Source of the DNA: Gemmatimonadota bacterium
Lineage (GTDB): Bacteria > Gemmatimonadota > Gemmatimonadetes > Longimicrobiales > Gaopeijiaceae
Length of the DNA stretch: 5,044 bases
Assembly (NCBI GenBank): GCA_024638395.1
Contig: JAHEKK010000296.1
Span: 1 to 5,044, forward strand
Direction: 5' to 3'
Position 1 is the first letter of the stretch; every line of letters begins with the position of its first letter. The notes beneath the pieces were generated by a model. It did no database searches. It was not told the origin of the DNA and saw only the letters and a list, made by a program, of their open reading frames with translations. Below are positions 1 through 5,044 of the stretch, in pieces. The position numbers and the translations under genes were made by a program.

Positions 1-64
1 GTTGGAGAGGGACGGAGACGTCTACATCGACGCGCTGGACGTTCTCTGCAACCAACCCGCCTGA
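1..64 (+). CDS. 3' end of an unidentified protein gene (partial, cut by window edge)
   Basis: A + strand frame (codons beginning at base 2) is open from the window edge to a TGA at 62-64 and encodes 20 residues, LERDGDVYIDALDVLCNQPA. Third codon positions are about 85% G or C, as in the recognised genes here, and the acidic, aliphatic composition looks like real protein. The antisense frame is also open here but has a less gene-like codon pattern. The fragment is too short to assign to a family. It converges on rsgA, with 27 bp between the two stop codons. I see no clear terminator hairpin in that gap. Confidence 0.5.
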   Translation, partial: LERDGDVYIDALDVLCNQPA

Positions 65-91
65 CGAGCGGAGGACAGCCCCCGGGCAAAC

Positions 92-985
92 TCAGCCTGA
101 CGTCAGCTCATCGAGGATCATCGCATAGCTCTGGTAGCGTCTGCCTGAGATCTCGTCCCGTTCCACGGCGCTTCGAACGACACATCCGGGTTCGTGGAGG
201 TGTGTGCAGTCGCGGAAGTGGCACTGCCCGAGATACGGCCGGAATTCGGGAAAACACGCCGGCAGGGTGTCGGCCTCAACGTCGCCCAGCCCCACGTCCG
301 AGAACCCGGGTGTATCGGCGACATACCCTCCGCACCCGAGACGGATGAGTCTGGCCGAAACGGTGGTATGCCGCCCCGACCTCGAGCGCCGACCCACGTC
401 CTTGGTCAACAGGGATACCGAAGGTTCGATCGCGTTGACCAAGGACGACTTCCCCACCCCCGACGGTCCCACCAGCGCCGATGATCCGGAGCAGAGGAGG
501 TCCTTGATTCGGTCGAGGCCGGTGGGCGGGTGCGTCGAAGTCGAGAAGACCGGATAGCCGGCCGTCGAGTAGTCCCTGAGGAGTTCGTCGACCTCGGATT
601 CGTCGACGAGGTCCTGCTTGGTCACCACCACCACGCAATCGAGTCCCCCGGACTCTCCCATGACCAGCATTCTATCGACCACGGGCAAGGAAGGTGGCGG
701 ATCCTTAGCCGCCACCAGGACGAGTAGCCGGTTCAGATTCGCCGCCACGATCTTCCGGCGCCGCCCTCCCAGGGTTCGCCGGACCAGCCAGGTCGTCCGC
801 GGGAGCACGGCCTCGATGGTGACCGCACTCTTGCCCCTCTTCAAGCGGACATGGTCACCGATGACGACCCGGTCTCCGTGAGCATCGTCGAGCTTGATAC
901 GACCCCGGAGTGAGGCTTCAACGGTGCCGGCCTCGGTCTCCAACAGATAGACTCCGCCACCGACCTGCACGACCTGTCCCGTCAT
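92..985 (-). CDS. rsgA: Ribosome small subunit-dependent GTPase RsgA (YjeQ family)
   Basis: RsgA is a cytoplasmic GTPase that binds the maturing 30S subunit near the decoding centre and couples GTP hydrolysis to release of assembly factors. The 297-residue product has the full family architecture. An N-terminal OB-fold spans about residues 1-70. A circularly permuted G domain follows in the order G4 (TKQD, 122-125), G5-like STS (148-150), G1/P-loop (GPSGVGKSS, 173-181), a G2 region with RHTT (205-208) and G3 (DTPG, 224-227). A C-terminal zinc motif supplies C255, C260, H262 and C268. G4 has Thr in place of the usual Asn, a common variation. The ATG fits the start of the OB-fold (MTGQVVQVGGGVY), but the bases just upstream (GCTTTCAACC) contain no Shine-Dalgarno, and a strong hairpin ends 9 nt before the start codon. 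It lies 76 bp downstream of the sigma gene on the same strand, so read-through co-transcription is possible. The family assignment is secure; how translation starts is unclear. Confidence 0.96.
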   Translation of the reverse strand: MTGQVVQVGGGVYLLETEAGTVEASLRGRIKLDDAHGDRVVIGDHVRLKRGKSAVTIEAVLPRTTWLVRRTLGGRRRKIVAANLNRLLVLVAAKDPPPSLPVVDRMLVMGESGGLDCVVVVTKQDLVDESEVDELLRDYSTAGYPVFSTSTHPPTGLDRIKDLLCSGSSALVGPSGVGKSSLVNAIEPSVSLLTKDVGRRSRSGRHTTVSARLIRLGCGGYVADTPGFSDVGLGDVEADTLPACFPEFRPYLGQCHFRDCTHLHEPGCVVRSAVERDEISGRRYQSYAMILDELTSG

Positions 986-994
986 GGTTGAAAG

Positions 995-1035
995 CAGAGC
1001 ACCCTCGGGACCGTGGGGGCCCCGAGGGTGCTCTG
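995..1035 (-). terminator. Strong hairpin between sigma gene and rsgA, probable terminator or attenuator
   Basis: Bases 995-1009 (CAGAGCACCCTCGGG) are the exact reverse complement of 1021-1035, giving a 15-bp perfect stem with an 11-nt loop. It starts 26 nt after the sigma stop codon on the minus strand. The tract after the stem on that strand is only CTTTC, so the U-run is poor. It could be an imperfect intrinsic terminator, a partial attenuator setting rsgA read-through, or a 3'-end stabilising stem. It lies only 9 nt before the rsgA ATG, leaving no room for a separate promoter between hairpin and start. Confidence 0.65.
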
Positions 1036-1061
1036 TTCCTGCAGCGTGGACTCCAGGCGGT

Positions 1062-1958
1062 TCAGGCTGCGAACGACTCCAGCGCCTCGCCCTTTTCGCC
1101 TTCCCGCAAGCGACGCAGCGCCCGGTCCCTCAGTTGACGGATCCTCTCGCGCGTGACTCCGAGTAGGTTCCCGATTTCCTCGAGAGTGTGCTCACGCTCT
1201 CCGTCCAGCCCGAAGTAGAGGCGGAGGACCTTGGCGTCTCGGCTCTCCAGCGTGTCCAAGGCACCCGTCACGGCCTCCGTGAGCAACCGGTTCTCCACCT
1301 CCAACTCGGGCTCGGCAGCCTCTTCGGTGATGAACCGCTCTACCAACTGCGAGTCCTCGCTGTCCCCGATGGGGGCATCGAGGCGGATTTCGGCAGCGTT
1401 CAACGTCTGCAGCGACTCCACCAACTCCGGAGTCAGGTCCGTCGCCTTTCCGAGCTCCTCGCTGGTCGGGTCCCGACCCAACTCCTGCTTGAGCCGCTCC
1501 TTCTCGCGGAAGATCCGGGCCAGGTCCGAGGCACGGTTGAGGGGAACACGCACGGGCCTACCGTGATTGGCGAGCGACGCCAGGATAGCCTGGCGGATCC
1601 ACCAGACCGCGTAGCTGATGAACTTCACGCCCTGCTCCGGATCGAACTTCCGGGCGGCCGTCACCAGTCCCACGTTCCCCTCCTGGATCAGATCCGTGAG
1701 GGACACGCCACGATTCTGGTACTTCTTCGCGACGCTGATCACGAAGCGCAGGTTTGCCTTGGCCAATGCCTGAATGGCCTCCTGGTCACCCTTCTGGGCC
1801 CGGGCGCCAAGGATCTTCTCCATGTCCGGGGTGATGAGCTCGTGACGGCTCACATCCCTCAGGTACTGGTCCAGAGCAGTCTGCTCGTCCAGGCTGGCAT
1901 CGAATCCGGTGAGGGGGTTAACCCGTCCCTTCCTCCGACCCCCAGTCTTCTTGGCCAT
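1062..1958 (-). CDS. rpoD: RNA polymerase sigma factor, RpoD/SigA family (short, no region 1.1)
   Basis: This sigma-70 factor directs RNA polymerase to -35/-10 promoters. The 298 residues show region 1.2 (about 29-60, DQYLRDVSRHELIT), regions 2.1-2.4 (about 66-138, with NLRFVISVAKKYQNRG, DLIQEGNVGL and YAVWWIRQAIL), region 3 (about 139-215, including the LDAPIGDSEDS finger segment) and region 4 (about 222-286, with helix-turn-helix HTLEEIGNLLGVTRERIRQL). The -35 contact residues of E. coli RpoD (R584, E585, R588, Q589) are kept as R270, E271, R274 and Q275. In the -10 helix Q437 is kept (Q123) but T440 is replaced by L126. Region 1.1 is absent and replaced by a basic 13-residue tail (MAKKTGGRRKGRV). 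This compact form is typical of primary sigma factors in Bacteroidota-like lineages, so it may be the housekeeping factor, though a group 2 paralogue cannot be excluded. The start is supported by GAGGAG just upstream. A hairpin follows the stop. Confidence 0.93.
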   Translation of the reverse strand: MAKKTGGRRKGRVNPLTGFDASLDEQTALDQYLRDVSRHELITPDMEKILGARAQKGDQEAIQALAKANLRFVISVAKKYQNRGVSLTDLIQEGNVGLVTAARKFDPEQGVKFISYAVWWIRQAILASLANHGRPVRVPLNRASDLARIFREKERLKQELGRDPTSEELGKATDLTPELVESLQTLNAAEIRLDAPIGDSEDSQLVERFITEEAAEPELEVENRLLTEAVTGALDTLESRDAKVLRLYFGLDGEREHTLEEIGNLLGVTRERIRQLRDRALRRLREGEKGEALESFAA

Positions 1959-1960
1959 GT

Positions 1961-1966
1961 CTCCTC
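1961..1966 (-). promoter_or_regulatory. Shine-Dalgarno of the sigma gene
   Basis: On the minus strand the sequence reads AAACGAGGAGAC before the ATG. GAGGAG ends 2 nt before the start codon; pairing its first GAGG with anti-SD gives a 4-nt gap, close but usable. It is the only convincing Shine-Dalgarno before any complete gene in this window, and it supports this ATG as the sigma start. Confidence 0.6.
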
Positions 1967-2120
1967 GTTTCTCTTTACAAAACCGGTAGTGTGTCGCTCG
2001 CCGGCTATCTATTCACTCGATCTCAGATACGAACATGTACGCGGAAGAGCCTGAGCACCTTCTGCGAGGGACCTCGAAAGGACCCTTTTCCTGCCACCAA
2101 AATCCGCCGCCCTGTTCATC

Positions 2121-2193
2121 CGTCAAGGTCCGACTTGGCGAAAATGAAAACAGTATAGCCGAGTAAGATTCGCTAAATGGGCATGTCTGTCAA
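2121..2193 (-). promoter_or_regulatory. Candidate promoter region of the sigma gene
   Basis: On the minus strand there is a perfect TTGACA (2193 to 2188), a TATACT (2157 to 2152; five of six to TATAAT) and a second box TTGACG (2126 to 2121). TTGACA and TATACT are 30 nt apart, too far for one standard promoter. At 17 nt from TTGACA the hexamer is AATCTT (three of six), and TATACT has no good -35 at 16-18 nt. The pairing of boxes is therefore unresolved. Their presence upstream of a sigma gene with conserved -35 contact residues makes this the best promoter candidate. The distance to the start codon is about 165-230 nt. Confidence 0.4.
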
Positions 2194-2235
2194 GGCCCTG
2201 CGAGAGCCCTCGCCACAACCCGACCCCAGGGCCTT
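2192..2235. repeat. 9-bp inverted repeat with nested hairpin, overlapping the TTGACA box
   Basis: AAGGCCCTG (2192-2200) and CAGGGCCTT (2227-2235) are exact reverse complements separated by 26 nt. Inside the spacer, CGAG (2201-2204) and CTCG (2209-2212) form a second small stem. On the minus strand the promoter-proximal arm ends in the first two bases of the TTGACA hexamer. No T-run follows on either strand, so it is not a standard terminator. It could be an operator for a dimeric regulator, a structured 3' end of the HD-gene transcript, or chance in GC-rich DNA. Confidence 0.45.
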
Positions 2236-2353
2236 CCGTTCAGCCCACCCCTCAGTACACCCCTGCAAACATTAGTTCCCGCCGTCTCCGGGCGGCCGCC
2301 CCAAGGGGCAGTCCACCTCGAACCCCGACACGGTGCCCGGCGAAACCCGCCAT

Positions 2354-3742
2354 CTATGACGTACCGGGACACCCTTCGGTTGCAACGACTCTCTCTTGGA
2401 CCGGATCGAGGACCCGTTGGTCACCTTTCGCCCCCGTCGTGTCCAGGTCCGTCCAGGACTCCAGGCGTCGGACCAGCCAGTCCGGTGTCACCTCCCTCCG
2501 CTCAAACGTGAAAAGCCTCAGCACACGCGCCGACCCATACAACTCGTGGGCAAGACGAGGCAGGTCCATGAGGCCCGGCATGCCTTCCGGCCCCACCCGT
2601 ACGACCGATCCCCGCCGCTCGACCAGCACGTCCAGCTGGAACATTGCTTCCTTGATGGGGAAGTCGAGTAGCGCCTCCCCCGGCTGCAGGCCGAGCTCGG
2701 CTGCGACCGCGTCCTCCCACCGCCGCTTCTCCGCGGTATCTCCACTCACCCATGCCGGGAGCTGAACACCTCTCAGCTCCGCAGCAGCCACCTCCGTCGC
2801 CCGCTTGGGGAGCCGCCGCGTCCTCAGTGCCGGTAGCCACCGGTCCGCCAGTCGGGAGCCCACCTCGGTAGACGACGCCGCGGCCCGCCTGCCCAACTCA
2901 TACAGAAGCTCTTCGTCCGTAGGGCCGATGAGCTCCGTTTTCTCCATGAGGCCCGACTCGACGGCGACCTCGACGATGCGCTTGTAGAGGGCCGTCGCCG
3001 CCCGAACGGCGTGATGCCAGTAGACGTTCCTGAACATCTGGTACTTGCCGAAAAGCAGTGACTCGAGGGCGCTCACGGCCTTCTCACTGAGCCCGACCTC
3101 CAAGCGGCCCGTCTCCGGATCTCGGAGCAGGGCCAGCCCCTGGATGAGGCGATCGACGTCGACCTCCCCATAGGGAACACCGCAGAAGCGTGCATCCCGG
3201 CGCAGGTACTCCATCTTGTCCAGGTCCAGGCTCCCCGAGACCAATCCCCGAAGAGAGCTCTTCCCCCTTCCACGGATGGTCGCGTAGATCTCCTCGGCCG
3301 CTCCTCGGCCAAGGGGAGCGAGGGCACGCTTCAAGTCCTCCGACTCGAAAAAACGCTCCGACACGGCCTCGTGATCGCCGGGCATCCGATCCGGCTCGAG
3401 CTCCTCCAACGCATGGGAGAAGGCGTAGTGGCCGATGTCGTGCAGCAAAGCCGCATAGGGAATCAACTCCGCCCCCTCGAACCCCTCCCCGGCCCGTTCA
3501 CCGGATTTCGCCCCCTCGGACAAGACGCGAAGGGCGGTGGCCGTGAGGTGGTACACGCCGAGGGCGTGATCGAAACGGGTGTGTGTTGCCCCGGGATAGA
3601 CCAGATGCGCCAGCCCGAGCTGGCGGATGTAGCGGAGACGCTGAAAGGCCGCCGTGTCGATGATCTGAACGGCGACGGGGTCGACCCGTATGGTGTTCCA
3701 GATGGGGTCGCGAATGACGAGGGCACAGCCACTATCGGGCAT
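2354..3742 (-). CDS. HD-domain phosphohydrolase, COG1078 / SAMHD1-like dNTPase family
   Basis: Members of this family are metal-dependent hydrolases; characterised relatives (SAMHD1, Enterococcus EF1143) cleave dNTPs to deoxynucleosides and triphosphate. The 462-residue product has the HD signature: H59 (THTRFDHALGVYHL), H101-D102 (LLHDIGHYAFSH) and D175 in the segment LDLDKMEYLRRD (172-183). Here D175, K176, Y179 and D183 match SAMHD1 D311, K312, Y315 and D319. H124 (DHEAVSERFF) lies in a further conserved active-site segment. FGKYQMFRNVYWHHAVRAA (231-249) is also typical of the family. The C-terminal third (about 330-440, with LLDFPIKEAMFQLDVLVERRG) is the less conserved accessory domain. 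The start places IRDPIWNTIRV ten residues in, as usual, but no Shine-Dalgarno precedes it. A likely role is trimming nucleotide pools in the cytoplasm; the substrate and any allosteric activator cannot be read from sequence. It is divergent from the GIY-YIG nuclease gene. Confidence 0.9.
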   Translation of the reverse strand: MPDSGCALVIRDPIWNTIRVDPVAVQIIDTAAFQRLRYIRQLGLAHLVYPGATHTRFDHALGVYHLTATALRVLSEGAKSGERAGEGFEGAELIPYAALLHDIGHYAFSHALEELEPDRMPGDHEAVSERFFESEDLKRALAPLGRGAAEEIYATIRGRGKSSLRGLVSGSLDLDKMEYLRRDARFCGVPYGEVDVDRLIQGLALLRDPETGRLEVGLSEKAVSALESLLFGKYQMFRNVYWHHAVRAATALYKRIVEVAVESGLMEKTELIGPTDEELLYELGRRAAASSTEVGSRLADRWLPALRTRRLPKRATEVAAAELRGVQLPAWVSGDTAEKRRWEDAVAAELGLQPGEALLDFPIKEAMFQLDVLVERRGSVVRVGPEGMPGLMDLPRLAHELYGSARVLRLFTFERREVTPDWLVRRLESWTDLDTTGAKGDQRVLDPVQERVVATEGCPGTS

Positions 3743-3855
3743 TGAAGCCTAGAGTATGGACCGGCTCCGGGCACGGCAATACGTACATGGGCCCCGGGTA
3801 CAATCGTTCCACGATCTCACGTTGACGGATACCGAAGAAAACACGAAGCTCCTCA
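3743..3855. promoter_or_regulatory. Divergent promoter region between HD hydrolase and GIY-YIG nuclease genes
   Basis: This 113-bp gap must hold the promoters of both genes. For the minus-strand gene, CATACT (3758 to 3753) resembles a -10, with TTGCCG (3779 to 3774) 15 bp upstream. A start from it would fall only a few bases before the ATG, giving a near-leaderless transcript. For the plus-strand gene, TACAAT (3799-3804) is five of six to the -10 consensus but has no clear -35, and would give a 5' UTR of about 45 nt. Neither start codon has a convincing Shine-Dalgarno. The GC-rich piece GGGCCCCGGG lies between the two boxes. The boxes were assigned by eye only. Confidence 0.35.
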
Positions 3856-4944
3856 ATGCCGTCTCTCCATCCCTCCTTGAAGGCCCACGTGTCCGGCCAC
3901 GCCGAGGACCGGCCCGGCGTTTACAGGTGGCTTGGCGAGGACGGACAGATCCTGTACGTGGGGAAGTCGGTTCGCGTGAAGTCGCGGCTCCTCTCCTATT
4001 TTCGCGAAGACCGGGGAAAGATCGCCCGCATGATGGGGGAGGCCCGGGACGTGGCCTGGGACTACATCCCCAACGAATTCGCTGCCCTCGTGCGGGAAAT
4101 GCGCTTGATCCAGACCTGGCGCCCCCGGTACAACGTGCAGCACAAGAGGAAGCGCCGTTACGGCTTCATCAAGATCACCTTGGACCTTGCGCCCCGCATC
4201 ATACCGGTCACCCGCGTCGCTGCGGACGGCGCAAGCTACTACGGGCCCTTCGGGCGGGTGGGATGGGTGGCTGAAGCCGTGGGGGACCTGGCACGGGCCT
4301 TGGCAATTCGCGATTGCAGCGCCGACACCCCGGTGCAGTTCGGTGACCAGTTCGAGATCTTCGCCGGCGGCCGCGCCCCGCGTTGCATGCGAGGCGACAC
4401 GGGATCGTGCCTCGCCCCCTGCGCGGGGCGGTGTCTGAGTGCCGACTATGAAAAGCGGGTCGACGAGGCGCGGGCGTTTCTCCAGGGACACGGCCAGGGT
4501 CCCCTTCGTCGGCTTCGGGAGCAAATGTCCGAGGCCGCCGAGCGCCTGGACTTCGAGTATGCCTCTCGGATACGCGAGCGGCACGAGCGACTCGAGAAGC
4601 TTCAACACTACCTGTCCGGATTCCGTGGGCAGATCGAAAACCTCCGGTTCATGTATCGAGTGCCCGGATTCCGTGGGAACGACCGTCTCTATTTGATCCA
4701 TCACGGACGGATTCGCGGAGATTTCCCAGCCCCGCGATCGACTCCCGACCGGAATCGAATCCGGGCGCGAGTCCGGGAGGCCCACCGGGGCTATGCGGGG
4801 AAGGCGGCTCTCGATCTCGATGCCAACGCAGCTGCCGAGGTGCTCCTCGTGGCAAACTGGTTCAACCGGAAGCCAAAGGAGCGTGAACGGGCGGTGGCCA
4901 TCGAAGCCTTCCTCGCCCCACCGGACCCGCGCGTGCATAGTTGA
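3856..4944 (+). CDS. UvrC-like GIY-YIG nuclease with Fe-S-type cysteine motif and UVR domain, no RNase H-like domain
   Basis: The 362-residue product matches the N-terminal half of excinuclease UvrC, the part that makes the 3' incision. The GIY-YIG domain spans about 15-95 (PGVY at 20-23, YVGKS at 34-38). Expected catalytic residues are present: Y34, K37, R44, E81 (in LVREMRLIQ) and N93 (RPRYN). A cysteine motif C154, C177, C185, C189 matches the four UvrC Fe-S ligands in its last three spacings. A UVR motif (about 214-249, LDFEYASRIRERHERLEKL), which in UvrC contacts UvrB, follows. The tail (250-362, with RLYLIHHGRIRG and LLVANWFNRKP) resembles the end of actinobacterial DnaQ-UvrC fusions such as Rv2191. 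The 5'-incising RNase H-like domain and HhH pair of full UvrC (about 600 residues) are absent, and the protein ends with a natural stop. E. coli Cho is a comparable short 3'-incising relative. It probably has an accessory excision-repair role; that is inference. The start fits the UvrC N-terminus (SLKAHV) but lacks a Shine-Dalgarno. Confidence 0.88.
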   Translation: MPSLHPSLKAHVSGHAEDRPGVYRWLGEDGQILYVGKSVRVKSRLLSYFREDRGKIARMMGEARDVAWDYIPNEFAALVREMRLIQTWRPRYNVQHKRKRRYGFIKITLDLAPRIIPVTRVAADGASYYGPFGRVGWVAEAVGDLARALAIRDCSADTPVQFGDQFEIFAGGRAPRCMRGDTGSCLAPCAGRCLSADYEKRVDEARAFLQGHGQGPLRRLREQMSEAAERLDFEYASRIRERHERLEKLQHYLSGFRGQIENLRFMYRVPGFRGNDRLYLIHHGRIRGDFPAPRSTPDRNRIRARVREAHRGYAGKAALDLDANAAAEVLLVANWFNRKPKERERAVAIEAFLAPPDPRVHS

Positions 4945-4960
4945 GGGTCCGATCACCCTC
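4943..4960 (+). terminator. Small hairpin overlapping the nuclease stop codon (weak terminator candidate)
   Basis: GAGGGT (4943-4948) pairs exactly with ACCCTC (4955-4960) around a 6-nt loop. The left arm includes the last two bases of the TGA stop. No T-run follows (CATACCCC), so intrinsic termination is doubtful and the next gene may be co-transcribed. Confidence 0.25.
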
Positions 4961-4997
4961 CATACCCCAACGACCCCCCGGAGCCAGGCAGCCTTCC

Positions 4998-5044
4998 ATG
5001 ACTCGAGCAATGCTTCAGGTGGCCACCACGGGCCTCCTACTCCT
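4998..5044 (+). CDS. 5' end of a putative exported or membrane protein gene (partial)
   Basis: An ATG at 4998 opens a frame running off the window, reading MTRAMLQVATTGLLL. An early Arg followed by a hydrophobic Leu-rich run looks like the start of a signal peptide or membrane anchor. A second in-frame ATG (5010) would give MLQVATTGLLL and is also possible. The upstream sequence has only weak GGAG (4980-4983) and AGG (4986-4988) matches to a Shine-Dalgarno. It starts 53 nt after the nuclease stop on the same strand, so it could share that transcript. The product cannot be identified from 15 residues. Confidence 0.4.
   Translation, partial: MTRAMLQVATTGLLL

Larger units (their letters stand above)
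1959..2353. other. 395-bp gene-free region upstream of the sigma gene
   Basis: I see no convincing protein or tRNA gene here. Short frames are present but lack gene-like composition or family motifs. Directly after the HD-gene stop (minus sense) is a GC-rich stretch (about 2281-2352) with short self-complementary pieces: GGCG/CGCC at 2339-2351, the tight palindrome GCCCCAAGGGGC at 2298-2309 and GGCGGCCGCC at 2291-2300. None is followed by a U-run, so any terminator would be atypical. The middle holds a 9-bp inverted repeat and promoter-like boxes. The part next to the sigma gene (about 1959-2150) would be a leader of about 190 nt if transcription starts after the TATACT box. A small RNA in this stretch cannot be excluded by eye. 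Confidence 0.6.

Noticed and set aside
1188..2054. 288-codon + strand frame opposite the sigma gene
   Set aside because: It mirrors the sigma coding sequence, is rich in Leu, Gln and Arg without domain motifs, and runs into the sigma leader. It is an antisense shadow.
2300..2345. tRNA-like GGGGTTCGAGG on the minus strand
   Set aside because: No flanking T-stem partner, anticodon arm, acceptor stem or CCA end can be built around it.
2190..2372. 60-codon minus-strand frame in the gap after the HD hydrolase gene
   Set aside because: It starts inside the end of the HD gene, has a biased Arg/Gly composition, no Shine-Dalgarno and no recognisable motif.
3822..3827. TTGACG on the + strand as a -35 for the nuclease gene
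   Set aside because: A -10 at 16-18 bp would fall at the start codon, and the hexamer there (GAAGCT) is not -10-like.
3756..4274. 172-codon + strand frame overlapping the start of the nuclease gene
   Set aside because: It is out of frame with clear GIY-YIG motifs, and its Arg/Pro/Gly-rich product is typical of a shifted frame in GC-rich coding DNA.
3853..5010. Long open frame of 385 codons on the minus strand opposite the nuclease gene
   Set aside because: It is the antisense of a well-supported UvrC-like gene. Its translation shows no family motif, and long antisense frames are common in GC-rich DNA.
1..5044. CRISPR array, transposon, prophage or other novel multi-gene system
   Set aside because: No regularly spaced repeats, terminal inverted repeats with target duplications, transposase or phage genes are visible. 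The identified genes belong to known families, mostly housekeeping.

Overview
The window is GC-rich bacterial chromosome (roughly 60-65% G+C by eye) holding four complete genes and two partial ones. The short primary-type sigma factor resembles, from memory, those of Bacteroidota, Gemmatimonadota and relatives: no region 1.1, and leucine where E. coli RpoD has the -10-contacting T440. Three of the four complete genes also lack a convincing Shine-Dalgarno. Together these suggest the FCB-like part of the tree, perhaps Gemmatimonadota. This is inference, not a firm placement.

Layout from left to right: (1) bases 1-64 are the 3' end of an unidentified + strand gene. (2) It converges, 27 bp apart, on rsgA (92-985, -), a circularly permuted GTPase of 30S ribosome maturation. 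(3) A perfect 15-bp inverted repeat (995-1035) lies between rsgA and the gene transcribed towards it, an RpoD/SigA-family sigma factor (1062-1958, -). (4) A 395-bp gene-free stretch (1959-2353) holds two TTGAC boxes, a TATACT box and a 9-bp inverted repeat, and is probably the sigma promoter and leader. (5) An HD-domain phosphohydrolase of the COG1078/SAMHD1-like dNTPase type occupies 2354-3742 (-). (6) A 113-bp divergent promoter region separates it from (7) a UvrC-like GIY-YIG nuclease (3856-4944, +). This protein has the GIY-YIG domain, a four-cysteine Fe-S-type motif and a UVR motif, but no RNase H-like or HhH domain. (8) Bases 4998-5044 begin a + strand gene whose product starts with a signal-peptide-like segment.

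The minus-strand genes cover nucleotide-pool control, transcription initiation and ribosome assembly; the divergent nuclease points to excision repair. Nothing indicates a mobile element, CRISPR array, tRNA, rRNA or prophage, and I see no convincing undescribed multi-gene system. The parts most worth a second look are the stand-alone UvrC N-terminal-half protein, the hairpin next to the rsgA start codon, and the long structured region upstream of the sigma gene.
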